Below, one piece after another: positions 1-7,086 of a stretch of DNA of 52,204 nt. Made by a program: the position numbers and the translations under genes. The notes beneath the pieces were generated by a model. That model did not search any database and was not told the DNA's origin. It was given only the letters and a program-made list of their open reading frames with translations. The stretch comes from Promethearchaeota archaeon (GTDB lineage: Archaea; Asgardarchaeota; Lokiarchaeia; Sigyniarchaeales; SOKP01). The stretch lies in NCBI GenBank assembly GCA_030667705.1, contig DAOUVJ010000004.1, positions 1-52,204 of the forward strand, given 5' to 3'. The stretch's first letter is position 1. Each line of letters opens with the position of its first letter.

Positions 1-129
1 ATATGATGGATTTTTAGTAGTTCCTCCAGTATATCCAACGACAGTATCAATCACTACTTTTACATTTCCAAATCGCGTCTCCACGCCCCAAAAACATCCT
101 GCTCCAAAAGTTGCTTTTTTCATGTTCAT
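1..129 (-). CDS. msrA: Peptide methionine sulfoxide reductase MsrA, N-terminal part only
   Basis: The reverse strand reads [17 protein letters not shown], which carries the MsrA signature GCFWGVE with its catalytic cysteine. MsrA reduces S-methionine sulfoxide in oxidised proteins and free methionine. Only about 43 codons are visible; the gene continues past the left edge. An in-frame stop lies just upstream of position 129, so the start is the ATG at 129 or the second ATG at 123. The partner enzyme MsrB (R-epimer) is encoded near 46 kb in this window rather than next door. Identification by motif is strong despite the short fragment. Confidence 0.9.
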   Translation of the reverse strand, partial: MNMKKATFGAGCFWGVETRFGNVKVVIDTVVGYTGGTTKNPSY

Positions 130-204
130 TATTCAAGAATTGAACTAATTTAAAAAAAATAAGATAAATATATTATAAACTAAATGGATTAAGGAAATAT
201 TTTT

Positions 205-229
205 AAAAAAAAAGTATAACAAAAAAAAG
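205..229 (-). terminator. Oligo-T terminator-like tract after the acyl-CoA synthetase gene
   Basis: Downstream of the acyl-CoA synthetase stop, the transcribed (minus) strand has two runs of eight to nine T separated by a few bases. Such T-rich tracts are the usual intrinsic termination signal for archaeal RNA polymerase. No hairpin is needed or seen. Confidence 0.4.
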
Positions 230-270
230 AGTTTCTAAAAAGTAAAAGGAACTAATGAGAAAAAATGAAT

Positions 271-1920
271 TTAAGGATTTTTTTTTTTATTTTCTAATTC
301 TTTAAGTTCTCTGTGTAGTATTTTACCTACTATTGTTTTAGGAATCTCATCAATGAATTCTACAAATCGAGGGTATTTATCACCTGCCATGTTTTCCTTG
401 GACCAGTCAATGATATCTTGTTCTTTAATCCCTTTATCCTTGAAATCATCTTTCAATACGATATATGCTTTAATGTTTTCATTTCCCTTATCATCGATTA
501 TTCCAATAACACCACATTCCTCAATAGCTTCATTATAATAGAGTAAATCTTCCACCTCTGTGGGATAGACGCTGTGTCCTTTATATTTAATCAAGTTTTT
601 GATTCTATCTTTAATAACAAAGTAGCCATCTTCATCCATCGTTGCTAAGTCGCCCGTCCATAGCCAACCCTCCCCTCTTATAGTATCATTTGTTTCTTTT
701 TCTCGTTTATAATACCCTTTCATCATTTGAGGGCCTCTGACAACTAATTCTCCAACTTCTCCAATTTTTAAGGTATTGCCTTCAGCATCACAAATTTTTG
801 CGTCAGTATTGGGAAATGGCATTCCAATCGTTCCCGTTTTGAATTTCCCTTCAAATGGGTTTGCAGTAACAGCAGGAGACATCTCAGTTAGACCATATGC
901 TTCTCGAAGTTTTGCTCCCGTAAGTTCTTCGAATTTTTTCCTTATGTCATCTGGAAGCGGACCCGCTGAACTCAGACAATACTTAATGCTCGATAAGTCA
1001 TGATTTTGAATTCCTTCATAGATATTTAGATTATTATAGATTGCAGCTACGCCCGGAAAAACTGTCACTTTAGCTGCTTCAATGGTTTCAATGACTTCGT
1101 GAGCTTCTCGAGGATTAAAAACGCACGCGAGTTTCCAACCATTATGAATGCACATGTTCATCATGAATCCCATATATATATGATAAAACGGTAAAGCCGC
1201 AAGTAATACTTCTTTTCCCAATTCTTTTTCGACAAACCATGCTTCTGCTTGAAACACATTTGCTGCAATACTTCCATGTGTCAACATTGCTCCCTTTGGA
1301 AAACCTGTGGTTCCACCCGTGTATTGTAATTGAGCTAAATCCTCCCTAGTAATTTTGACTTTCGGAGGATTTGGTTCCGTATCTCTTATCAAATCTTCAA
1401 ACGTAGGTTCTCCTCCCATTTCAAATTCGGGGGGTGCCATTGGATCTGGAGTTAAATAAGGAGATAGATTACTATAGAACTTGTGCTTCACATTTGTTTC
1501 ATTTATAATAGGATCAACTAAACCAGAGAAGCCTTCCCATCCAATATACATCTTCGCATCACTATCATTTAATTGGCGTTTTATTTCCAATTTTTTGAAT
1601 AAGGGGGAGATTGGCGTGACTACAGCTCCTATTTTTAGAATACCATAATAATAAGCTATAAACGCGGGATTATTAGTAAACTGAATTGCAACCGTGTCAC
1701 CTTTTTTTATTCCAAGATCGTTGAGTTTAGTTGCTACACGATACACAATGTCTAGTAATTTTGAATATGTAAGTTCAAATCCCATGAAGTAAGTGATAAT
1801 ATTGTTAGGATAATTTTTTTCCGAGTCTTCAAGAAAATCCATCAAGGTCTTATCTGGAATATCAATTTCTTTAGGAACTCCTTCTGGCCAGTGTTTATAA
1901 AATATTTTTTGATCAGACAT
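271..1920 (-). CDS. AMP-forming acyl-CoA synthetase (long-chain fatty acid-CoA ligase family)
   Basis: 549 residues, the usual length for the ANL adenylating superfamily. It activates a carboxylic acid with ATP to an acyl-adenylate and then makes the CoA thioester. Visible motifs in order are the phosphate-binding loop YTGGTTGFPKGAMLTH, the adenine-binding EAYGLTEMSP, the hinge/adenylate region GDLATMDEDGYFVIKDR with YKGHSVYPTEVED, and the C-terminal PKTIVGKILHREL with the catalytic lysine. Sequence resembles long-chain fatty acid/4-coumarate type ligases; the exact substrate cannot be read. It is a single gene followed by a T-rich terminator. An enoyl-CoA hydratase-like gene 8 kb away may share acyl-CoA metabolism, but they are not in one operon. 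Confidence 0.9.
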   Translation of the reverse strand: MSDQKIFYKHWPEGVPKEIDIPDKTLMDFLEDSEKNYPNNIITYFMGFELTYSKLLDIVYRVATKLNDLGIKKGDTVAIQFTNNPAFIAYYYGILKIGAVVTPISPLFKKLEIKRQLNDSDAKMYIGWEGFSGLVDPIINETNVKHKFYSNLSPYLTPDPMAPPEFEMGGEPTFEDLIRDTEPNPPKVKITREDLAQLQYTGGTTGFPKGAMLTHGSIAANVFQAEAWFVEKELGKEVLLAALPFYHIYMGFMMNMCIHNGWKLACVFNPREAHEVIETIEAAKVTVFPGVAAIYNNLNIYEGIQNHDLSSIKYCLSSAGPLPDDIRKKFEELTGAKLREAYGLTEMSPAVTANPFEGKFKTGTIGMPFPNTDAKICDAEGNTLKIGEVGELVVRGPQMMKGYYKREKETNDTIRGEGWLWTGDLATMDEDGYFVIKDRIKNLIKYKGHSVYPTEVEDLLYYNEAIEECGVIGIIDDKGNENIKAYIVLKDDFKDKGIKEQDIIDWSKENMAGDKYPRFVEFIDEIPKTIVGKILHRELKELENKKKNP

Positions 1921-2007
1921 ATTACATGCAAATATGAAACATTTTAATTATTAATTTTCAAAACGGAATTCATAATCATAAGATTTTTTTGTTGTCAGCA
2001 GTTTTGA

Positions 2008-2190
2008 ATTAATAATTTTAGCAATGTTAACCTTTTCATACTTGGCTATGCCATTCCAACTAGAAAAATTCCTTTTATCGATGTGGGATATTATGAAGAA
2101 GTAATAAAAGATTGGTTTAAAGATCCAGATATGAATATTAAGGCATTACATCATGGTATAGATGAAGGAAAAAAAGTAAATTACAGCTAA
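2008..2190 (+). pseudogene. C-terminal remnant of an unidentified protein gene
   Basis: A 60-codon open frame runs from just after a TGA (2005-2007) to a TAA at 2188-2190. From about residue 13 it reads like real protein (AIPTRKIPFIDVGYYEEV, then KDWFKDPDMNIKALHHG), with balanced composition unlike the surrounding AT-rich spacer. No suitable start codon precedes the protein-like part; the only internal ATG would leave about 18 residues. This looks like the 3' end of a decayed gene. I do not recognise the family. Confidence 0.4.
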
Positions 2191-2215
2191 ATTTATTCTT
2201 GTATAGTTTTTCTTA

Positions 2216-2752
2216 TTACGCATTTGACCTACGTATTACCTTAACCAAACCTTTTTTTCTCATTTTATCAAGCATTTTATCAACTTCATCGATTGACTTC
2301 TGCACAATTGATGCAACCTCTTCCACGGCACACATTCCATCGCATACTTTTAATAACTTATATTCTTCCATGGTAAGCATGCCTAAATGCACGCTCATTT
2401 CAGGTACCTCCTTCACAACAACTGGGATTCTGATTTCTACACCTGCTTGAACTGCTGCGGCACCGATATCCGCCATGCTTGGAGAATCTCCAAAAAAAGA
2501 TTTTACACCTGTGATGTCATAATTATCATTGATATAGACATAAATTGCGTGTTCTTGGGCTGAAAGGTCTTCTGCATCCTCATGATCGGGATACTTATTC
2601 ACATGCTTGTACTCTTTAGTATACATCCCCATTTTTAAGCCATCAATAATTTCTTTCTTATTTAGTTTTAACGCAACCATATCATTACATATGTCACACC
2701 AAGCCCATGCCTCAATAAGAGAGAAATATTTCTTTACTTTATTTTCGGGCAT
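2216..2752 (-). CDS. Unrecognised protein with N-terminal CxxC and C-terminal winged-helix-like region
   Basis: 178 residues, family not recognised. The N terminus contains WCDICNDM (C19, C22), half of a possible zinc site. The middle (about 60-115) is mixed alpha/beta. Residues about 122-175 (from HLGMLTMEEYKLLKVCDG to KKGLVKVIRR) have the helix-helix-turn-helix-wing pattern of a small winged-helix domain, including a recognition-helix-like segment followed by GLVKV. A DNA- or RNA-binding regulator is possible, but this is inference from pattern only. It is monocistronic, with an AT-rich upstream region containing TTTATATA at 2808-2815 that could serve as its promoter on the minus strand. 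Confidence 0.7.
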   Translation of the reverse strand: MPENKVKKYFSLIEAWAWCDICNDMVALKLNKKEIIDGLKMGMYTKEYKHVNKYPDHEDAEDLSAQEHAIYVYINDNYDITGVKSFFGDSPSMADIGAAAVQAGVEIRIPVVVKEVPEMSVHLGMLTMEEYKLLKVCDGMCAVEEVASIVQKSIDEVDKMLDKMRKKGLVKVIRRSNA

Positions 2753-2990
2753 CCAGATTCATCTTTTTTTTGTTAAATTATCAATTTTGAAGATTATATA
2801 TCAAAAATTTATATACATTAATTATGTTGTTTATGAATTTAAAGTTTAATTAACTTTTACCAATGCAAAAAGAATGTTTGAGTTGGATAGTGGCACAGAA
2901 TAATATGGAATCTAAAACCGAAAATAATTAAAGTCAGATGTAATTTACTAAATCATCCTATAATATCAAAATTATCATAACCATAGAAAA

Positions 2991-3167
2991 ATGTCCACAT
3001 ATAAAAAAAATATTTGCTTCAGTTGTAACAAACCAATTACTCCTTACGAGAACGCTGTAAGATTTCCTTGTCCACAATGTGGAGATGTGACCATCTGGAG
3101 ATGTGAACGTTGTCGTACTACGGGGAATACGTATAAATGCTTGAAGTGTGAATTTGAGGGACCATAA
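2991..3167 (+). CDS. Archaeal small zinc-ribbon protein linked to translation (COG2888 type)
   Basis: A 58-residue protein starting MSTYKKNICFSCNKPI and ending KCLKCEFEGP. It has four CxxC knuckles (CFSC, CPQC, CERC, CLKC), so it probably binds two zinc ions, as in the archaeal zinc-ribbon RNA-binding protein family that lies next to elongation factor 1-beta in many archaea. That pairing is conserved here: the aEF-1beta gene begins 27 bases downstream. Length and cysteine spacing match the family. It is probably cotranscribed with aEF-1beta and involved in translation, but its molecular role is not established. Confidence 0.85.
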   Translation: MSTYKKNICFSCNKPITPYENAVRFPCPQCGDVTIWRCERCRTTGNTYKCLKCEFEGP

Positions 3168-3194
3168 AAAAAATACAGATTAATAGCGATTAAA

Positions 3195-3461
3195 ATGGGA
3201 GAATTCGTAGCTTTAATTGATGTAATTCCTGAAGATATGGATGTGGATTTTAAAAAACTCATTAGTAAATTAAAAGCCGTTATTCCAGATACTTGTAAAA
3301 TTGAAAATTTTGATATCCATCCTGTAGCATTTGGTCTTGAAAAAGCAAGAGTTAGAGTGCGTTATCCTGAGGAATGGGGTGGTACTGACAAAATCGAGGA
3401 ATTATTCGGACAAGTAGAAGGAATACAAGGTATTGAAGGAATAGCGTTCTCAAAAGCATAA
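3195..3461 (+). CDS. ef1b: Translation elongation factor aEF-1 beta
   Basis: 88 residues, exactly the compact archaeal size. It is the nucleotide exchange factor that reloads aEF-1alpha with GTP. It opens with MGEFVALIDVIPEDMDVDF and contains the family core HPVAFGLEKARVRVRYPEE, followed by the acidic VEGIQGIEGIAF end. The small zinc-ribbon gene immediately upstream is its normal archaeal neighbour, supporting the call. It faces a convergent unknown gene that ends 24 bases beyond its stop. Confidence 0.92.
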   Translation: MGEFVALIDVIPEDMDVDFKKLISKLKAVIPDTCKIENFDIHPVAFGLEKARVRVRYPEEWGGTDKIEELFGQVEGIQGIEGIAFSKA

Positions 3462-3485
3462 TTATATTCAAGATTTCAACCAAGT

Positions 3486-4049
3486 TTACATTCGGTTTAG
3501 AAAATTTTTAATTTCTTCAAGTTCAGCCTTAAAATCTTCTTTTTGACTATCTATATCGTGATAACTTTCATCGTCTTGTAAAGTTGATTGATAAGAAATC
3601 CATAATTGAGTATCTCGTGATAAAAGTTCTTGAATTAATGGTATAGAATTAAAATAAGAAACATCCTTATAATTATTCTTAAAATCATTTAAGAGGCTAT
3701 GTGCTTCTTGAATTTTTTCTCCTTCTATCAACATTTCATATATTTTTTTGATACCATTCCCAACTGAATGAATTTCTTCTATTGTAAAATCTTTATGTAC
3801 TTTTTCTGCGATCTCATTCAAGAAATTCTGTTGTTCTTTAATATGCTCTGGTAAATCTCCTCTAATTGAGAGTCTAATGATCTGCTCGGCATATTGAATG
3901 GAATCATCGTAGTTTCCAATCATTGATGCCTTTCTCTCTAATATCTCCAAATCAGAGATACGAGAAAGTATCTCATATTTATCAAGGTTTTGAGATGTTT
4001 TGGAGGTACTATCATTCACGGCTTCGTTGTTATTACTTTTCTCTGGCAT
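3486..4049 (-). CDS. Helical, possibly TPR-like protein of unknown function
   Basis: 187 residues, almost entirely predicted helix, with a polar low-complexity N terminus (about 1-20). The segment ILERKASMIGNYDDSIQYAE (about 35-55) has the spacing of small and aromatic residues typical of a tetratricopeptide-like helix pair. The tail (about 155-187) is acidic and probably coiled coil. No catalytic motif is visible. It lies between aEF-1beta (convergent) and mutL (same strand, 68 bases upstream), but the gap argues against tight coupling to mutL. A scaffold or adaptor role is only a guess. Confidence 0.65.
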   Translation of the reverse strand: MPEKSNNNEAVNDSTSKTSQNLDKYEILSRISDLEILERKASMIGNYDDSIQYAEQIIRLSIRGDLPEHIKEQQNFLNEIAEKVHKDFTIEEIHSVGNGIKKIYEMLIEGEKIQEAHSLLNDFKNNYKDVSYFNSIPLIQELLSRDTQLWISYQSTLQDDESYHDIDSQKEDFKAELEEIKNFLNRM

Positions 4050-4117
4050 TAACTATCAAGTTAATTTTAACATAAAAATAGAAATAATATTATTTAACTT
4101 GATGTAAAAAATGTCAT

Positions 4118-5932
4118 CTATCCTAAACGTTTAAATAACTTATCCATCTCTTTAAAGGAAATAAATTTCAATGTGGGTCTACCATGAGCACAATGATATG
4201 GATCCTTTTGTTTAGATAATTTGGTTATAAGTTTACGAATATTTATTAAACTCAAATCATCTCCTCCTCTCACACTTTTGTGACATGCTAGATAATTGAT
4301 AATTTGCTCCTTTACTTCTGAGAAACTGCCATCCTTACCAATTTCTGTAATATCGCTGATGATTTTTTTAATGATATTTGCCTTAACTGTTTTTTCTACA
4401 ATTACCGGAATCTCTCTCAATACAAATGTATTCCCCCCAAAATGTTCAAAGTCAAATCCAAGCTTCTTAATTTCATTGATATTTGATAGTAAAAAAAATT
4501 TTTCACTTGGAGAAACCTCAACTGTTAGGGGTATTATCAGTGCTTGCCTGCTTTTTTTTGATGATTCATATTGCTCAATAAAATATTCCTTTGTTATCCG
4601 TTCGGAAGCAGCATGCTGATCCAAGATGTACATTCCCGATTCGCCATCTTGATTTACCCCTTCTAGAACTACATATATTTTATTGCTTAATTGTCCCGTT
4701 TTAGATATCAACCTTAATTTAGGAAAATTCTTAGAAATAACGTATTTCTCTCTTATAACTGCTTCTGAGATTCCTTTTTTATTATCTTGTACGTGATCCG
4801 TAATTTGAATTTGAACGGATTTCTCCTTTATTGGTTCTATATCTATTTTTTGATCTGGATCATCTTGAACCTTTCTCTCAGTCATGGTAATATCGGTAGA
4901 TATATAAGACTTCAAATCTGTAGAAGAGAGTTCTTCAGTTTTCATGTATTTCTCTTCGATAAACCCACGCAAAATAGAATAAACTTTATTATGGATATAT
5001 TGTTCATCTTCAAATCTTACTTCTAATTTCTTAGGATGTACGTTAAAGTCCACTATGGAAGGATCTATTTCCAAATATAATATAAAAAAAGGAAAGGTAC
5101 TAATCATGAGGGTTCCTTTATAAGCTTCTTGTACAGCCCTATGTAATAAATCACTAATGATATATCTTTTATTTAGGAAAAAACTTGATTGACTCCTGCT
5201 TTTTTTAGCAATATCTCTTCCTCCAATTAATCCAAATAATTTAAAATTGGGTTCTTCGTGTTTAATCTCTTCTAATGCTTGGGCTATTTTTTTTCCATAG
5301 ATATGATATGCTGTGGTTTTCAGATCATTAGATGCGGGACAATTCAAAATAGTAAGATCATTGTTTAAATAAATAAAATGAATGTTTGGATATGCAAGCG
5401 AGTATCGTTGTATAATGTCTGTAATATGACCTAATTCCGTATTATCTTTTTTTAGAAATTTTTGTCTTGCTGGTGTGTTATAAAATAAATTATTGATCTT
5501 GATATTCACTCCGATTGGACATGACACTTCTTGTTTTTGTGTGATTATCCCTCCATTTATCGTCAATCTGACTCCATTTTTTAAATCTTTAATCCTAGAT
5601 GTAACTTCAACTTCACTAACTGCAGCGATACTTGCCAGAGCTTCACCTCTGAAACCTAAAGTTGTAAGGTTTTCAAGATCTTGAATGGTTCTGATCTTAC
5701 TACTTGTATATCTTTGAAATGCTAACTCGATCTCATCAGGATGAATTCCAATGCCATTATCAATAACTTGTATTAAAGATTTTCCTGCTTTCTTCACCAA
5801 GATACGGATTTCACTCGATCCCGAATCGATGCTGTTTTCTACCAATTCTTTCACAATATTAGCGGGACGTTCAACAACCTCACCAGCGGCTATTTTATCT
5901 GCATCTTGTAGCTTTTGTATTTTAGGTCTCAT
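4118..5932 (-). CDS. mutL: DNA mismatch repair protein MutL (nuclease-type)
   Basis: 604 residues with both MutL halves. The N-terminal GHKL ATPase has the general-base pair E29 and N33 in KELVENSIDSG, DNGIG (58-62) and GFRGEAL (93-99). After a polar linker (about 335-395), the C-terminal domain has the endonuclease metal motif DQHAASERITKE (438-449, pattern DQHAx2Ex4E) plus ACHKSVRGGD (549-558) and CAHGRP (581-586). This is therefore the nicking type of MutL, which cuts the newly made strand after MutS recruitment, unlike the nuclease-dead MutL of Dam-directed enterobacteria. mutS lies 1.1 kb upstream on the same strand. MutSL systems in archaea are generally considered of bacterial origin. 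Confidence 0.95.
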   Translation of the reverse strand: MRPKIQKLQDADKIAAGEVVERPANIVKELVENSIDSGSSEIRILVKKAGKSLIQVIDNGIGIHPDEIELAFQRYTSSKIRTIQDLENLTTLGFRGEALASIAAVSEVEVTSRIKDLKNGVRLTINGGIITQKQEVSCPIGVNIKINNLFYNTPARQKFLKKDNTELGHITDIIQRYSLAYPNIHFIYLNNDLTILNCPASNDLKTTAYHIYGKKIAQALEEIKHEEPNFKLFGLIGGRDIAKKSRSQSSFFLNKRYIISDLLHRAVQEAYKGTLMISTFPFFILYLEIDPSIVDFNVHPKKLEVRFEDEQYIHNKVYSILRGFIEEKYMKTEELSSTDLKSYISTDITMTERKVQDDPDQKIDIEPIKEKSVQIQITDHVQDNKKGISEAVIREKYVISKNFPKLRLISKTGQLSNKIYVVLEGVNQDGESGMYILDQHAASERITKEYFIEQYESSKKSRQALIIPLTVEVSPSEKFFLLSNINEIKKLGFDFEHFGGNTFVLREIPVIVEKTVKANIIKKIISDITEIGKDGSFSEVKEQIINYLACHKSVRGGDDLSLINIRKLITKLSKQKDPYHCAHGRPTLKFISFKEMDKLFKRLG

Positions 5933-6147
5933 TGTTCCTAATTAATTTTAATTAATAACATTGTTATTTACTAAGCATATCTTATTTTTTAAAAGAATGC
6001 ACTATTAAGGTTTAAATAATTTAATTAGAGAAAAAAGGTACAAGATGCAATAAAGAAGAATTTTGTTGAACAAAGTAATTCTTTTATACTTGTTTTAATA
6101 AACTATCTTAAGTATTTACATATTAGCTCCGAAAAGAACGAATAACC

Positions 6148-7086
6148 ATGGAAGGTCCTCGAACTCATTTAGCACATCTTCTTCTCATTGGGGGATGTCT
6201 CACAATTGTAATTTTATTTACAATCATCAGAATATTAAATTATTATATCGAATTTCCAGATTTAATTGCTCTAAGTAAAGATATTGATTTTAAATTACTC
6301 ATATTAGGGTATGAGCAAAATGGATTAATAGACTTTTATATACCACTAGAGGAACTTCCTTCTTGGATGCCTGAATGGCCACCATATTACTTATATTTCT
6401 GGTACTTCATTTTTCTTCCAATGGGATGGTTTACATCCGAATTTTTGCCAATAAGTCTTCTAATATGGAATGTTTTAAGTGTCGGGTTAGTGATTTTTGT
6501 AGGGATTAGGTGCTATGATCGTTTTGAGAATGAAAAAGATATGTTGATTTTCTTTACTTTCATGCTTGTTGGGTATATAATTGATTGTTGGTATGGTAAT
6601 TCGAATTTCCTCATTTTTTTATTCCTATATCTTTCTTATGACTTTTTAGAGAAAAATAAAAAGTGGATTTCAGGTATATTTTTCACGCTAGCTACTTTCA
6701 AAATTAATGGATTCTTATTTCTTCCTGTAATTTTATTAAGCAAGAAAATCAAATTTAAAGATTTAATATACTATCTCATACCTTTTACAATTGCATGTCT
6801 ACCTTATGTAATCTTCCCAGATTTCCTTGGTCAGATGTTATATAATTGGGCTCACAGTGATGTTGGAATTCAAGGCTTAACACCTTTAGACTCCATATTC
6901 TGGAAAGCTTTGCAACCTTCTCATCTAATGTATATGAGTCTCTTATATTTAATTTACTTTGAACACCTTGAAGAAGGAATAAGAAAAATGTGGATAAGAA
7001 GGTTTGTACTTACAACTATTTTTACTTATTACGCTTATACTGCAGTAATAGTATCAATAATACCAGCAATTCAGATGTGGTTATGA
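6148..7086 (+). CDS. Multipass membrane protein, probable GT-C type glycosyltransferase (GT87/DUF2029-like)
   Basis: 312 residues with about seven to eight hydrophobic segments, beginning at residues 8-32. A central stretch resembles polyprenyl-phosphate-mannose-dependent transferases of the GT87/DUF2029 group: YGNSNFLIFLFLYLSYDFLE, then WISGIFFTLATFKINGFLFL and a re-entrant hydrophobic run. The first extracytoplasmic loop is rich in aromatic and proline residues. It would add sugars from a lipid carrier outside the membrane, but substrate and acceptor are unknown. It sits alone on the plus strand between mutL and mutS, and its last 6 bases overlap the 3' end of mutS tail to tail. A different GT-C family is the main alternative. 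Confidence 0.6.
   Translation: MEGPRTHLAHLLLIGGCLTIVILFTIIRILNYYIEFPDLIALSKDIDFKLLILGYEQNGLIDFYIPLEELPSWMPEWPPYYLYFWYFIFLPMGWFTSEFLPISLLIWNVLSVGLVIFVGIRCYDRFENEKDMLIFFTFMLVGYIIDCWYGNSNFLIFLFLYLSYDFLEKNKKWISGIFFTLATFKINGFLFLPVILLSKKIKFKDLIYYLIPFTIACLPYVIFPDFLGQMLYNWAHSDVGIQGLTPLDSIFWKALQPSHLMYMSLLYLIYFEHLEEGIRKMWIRRFVLTTIFTYYAYTAVIVSIIPAIQMWL

Noticed and set aside
2862-2930. 22-codon ORF before the zinc-ribbon gene
   Set aside because: Too short, no ribosome site, no recognisable sequence.
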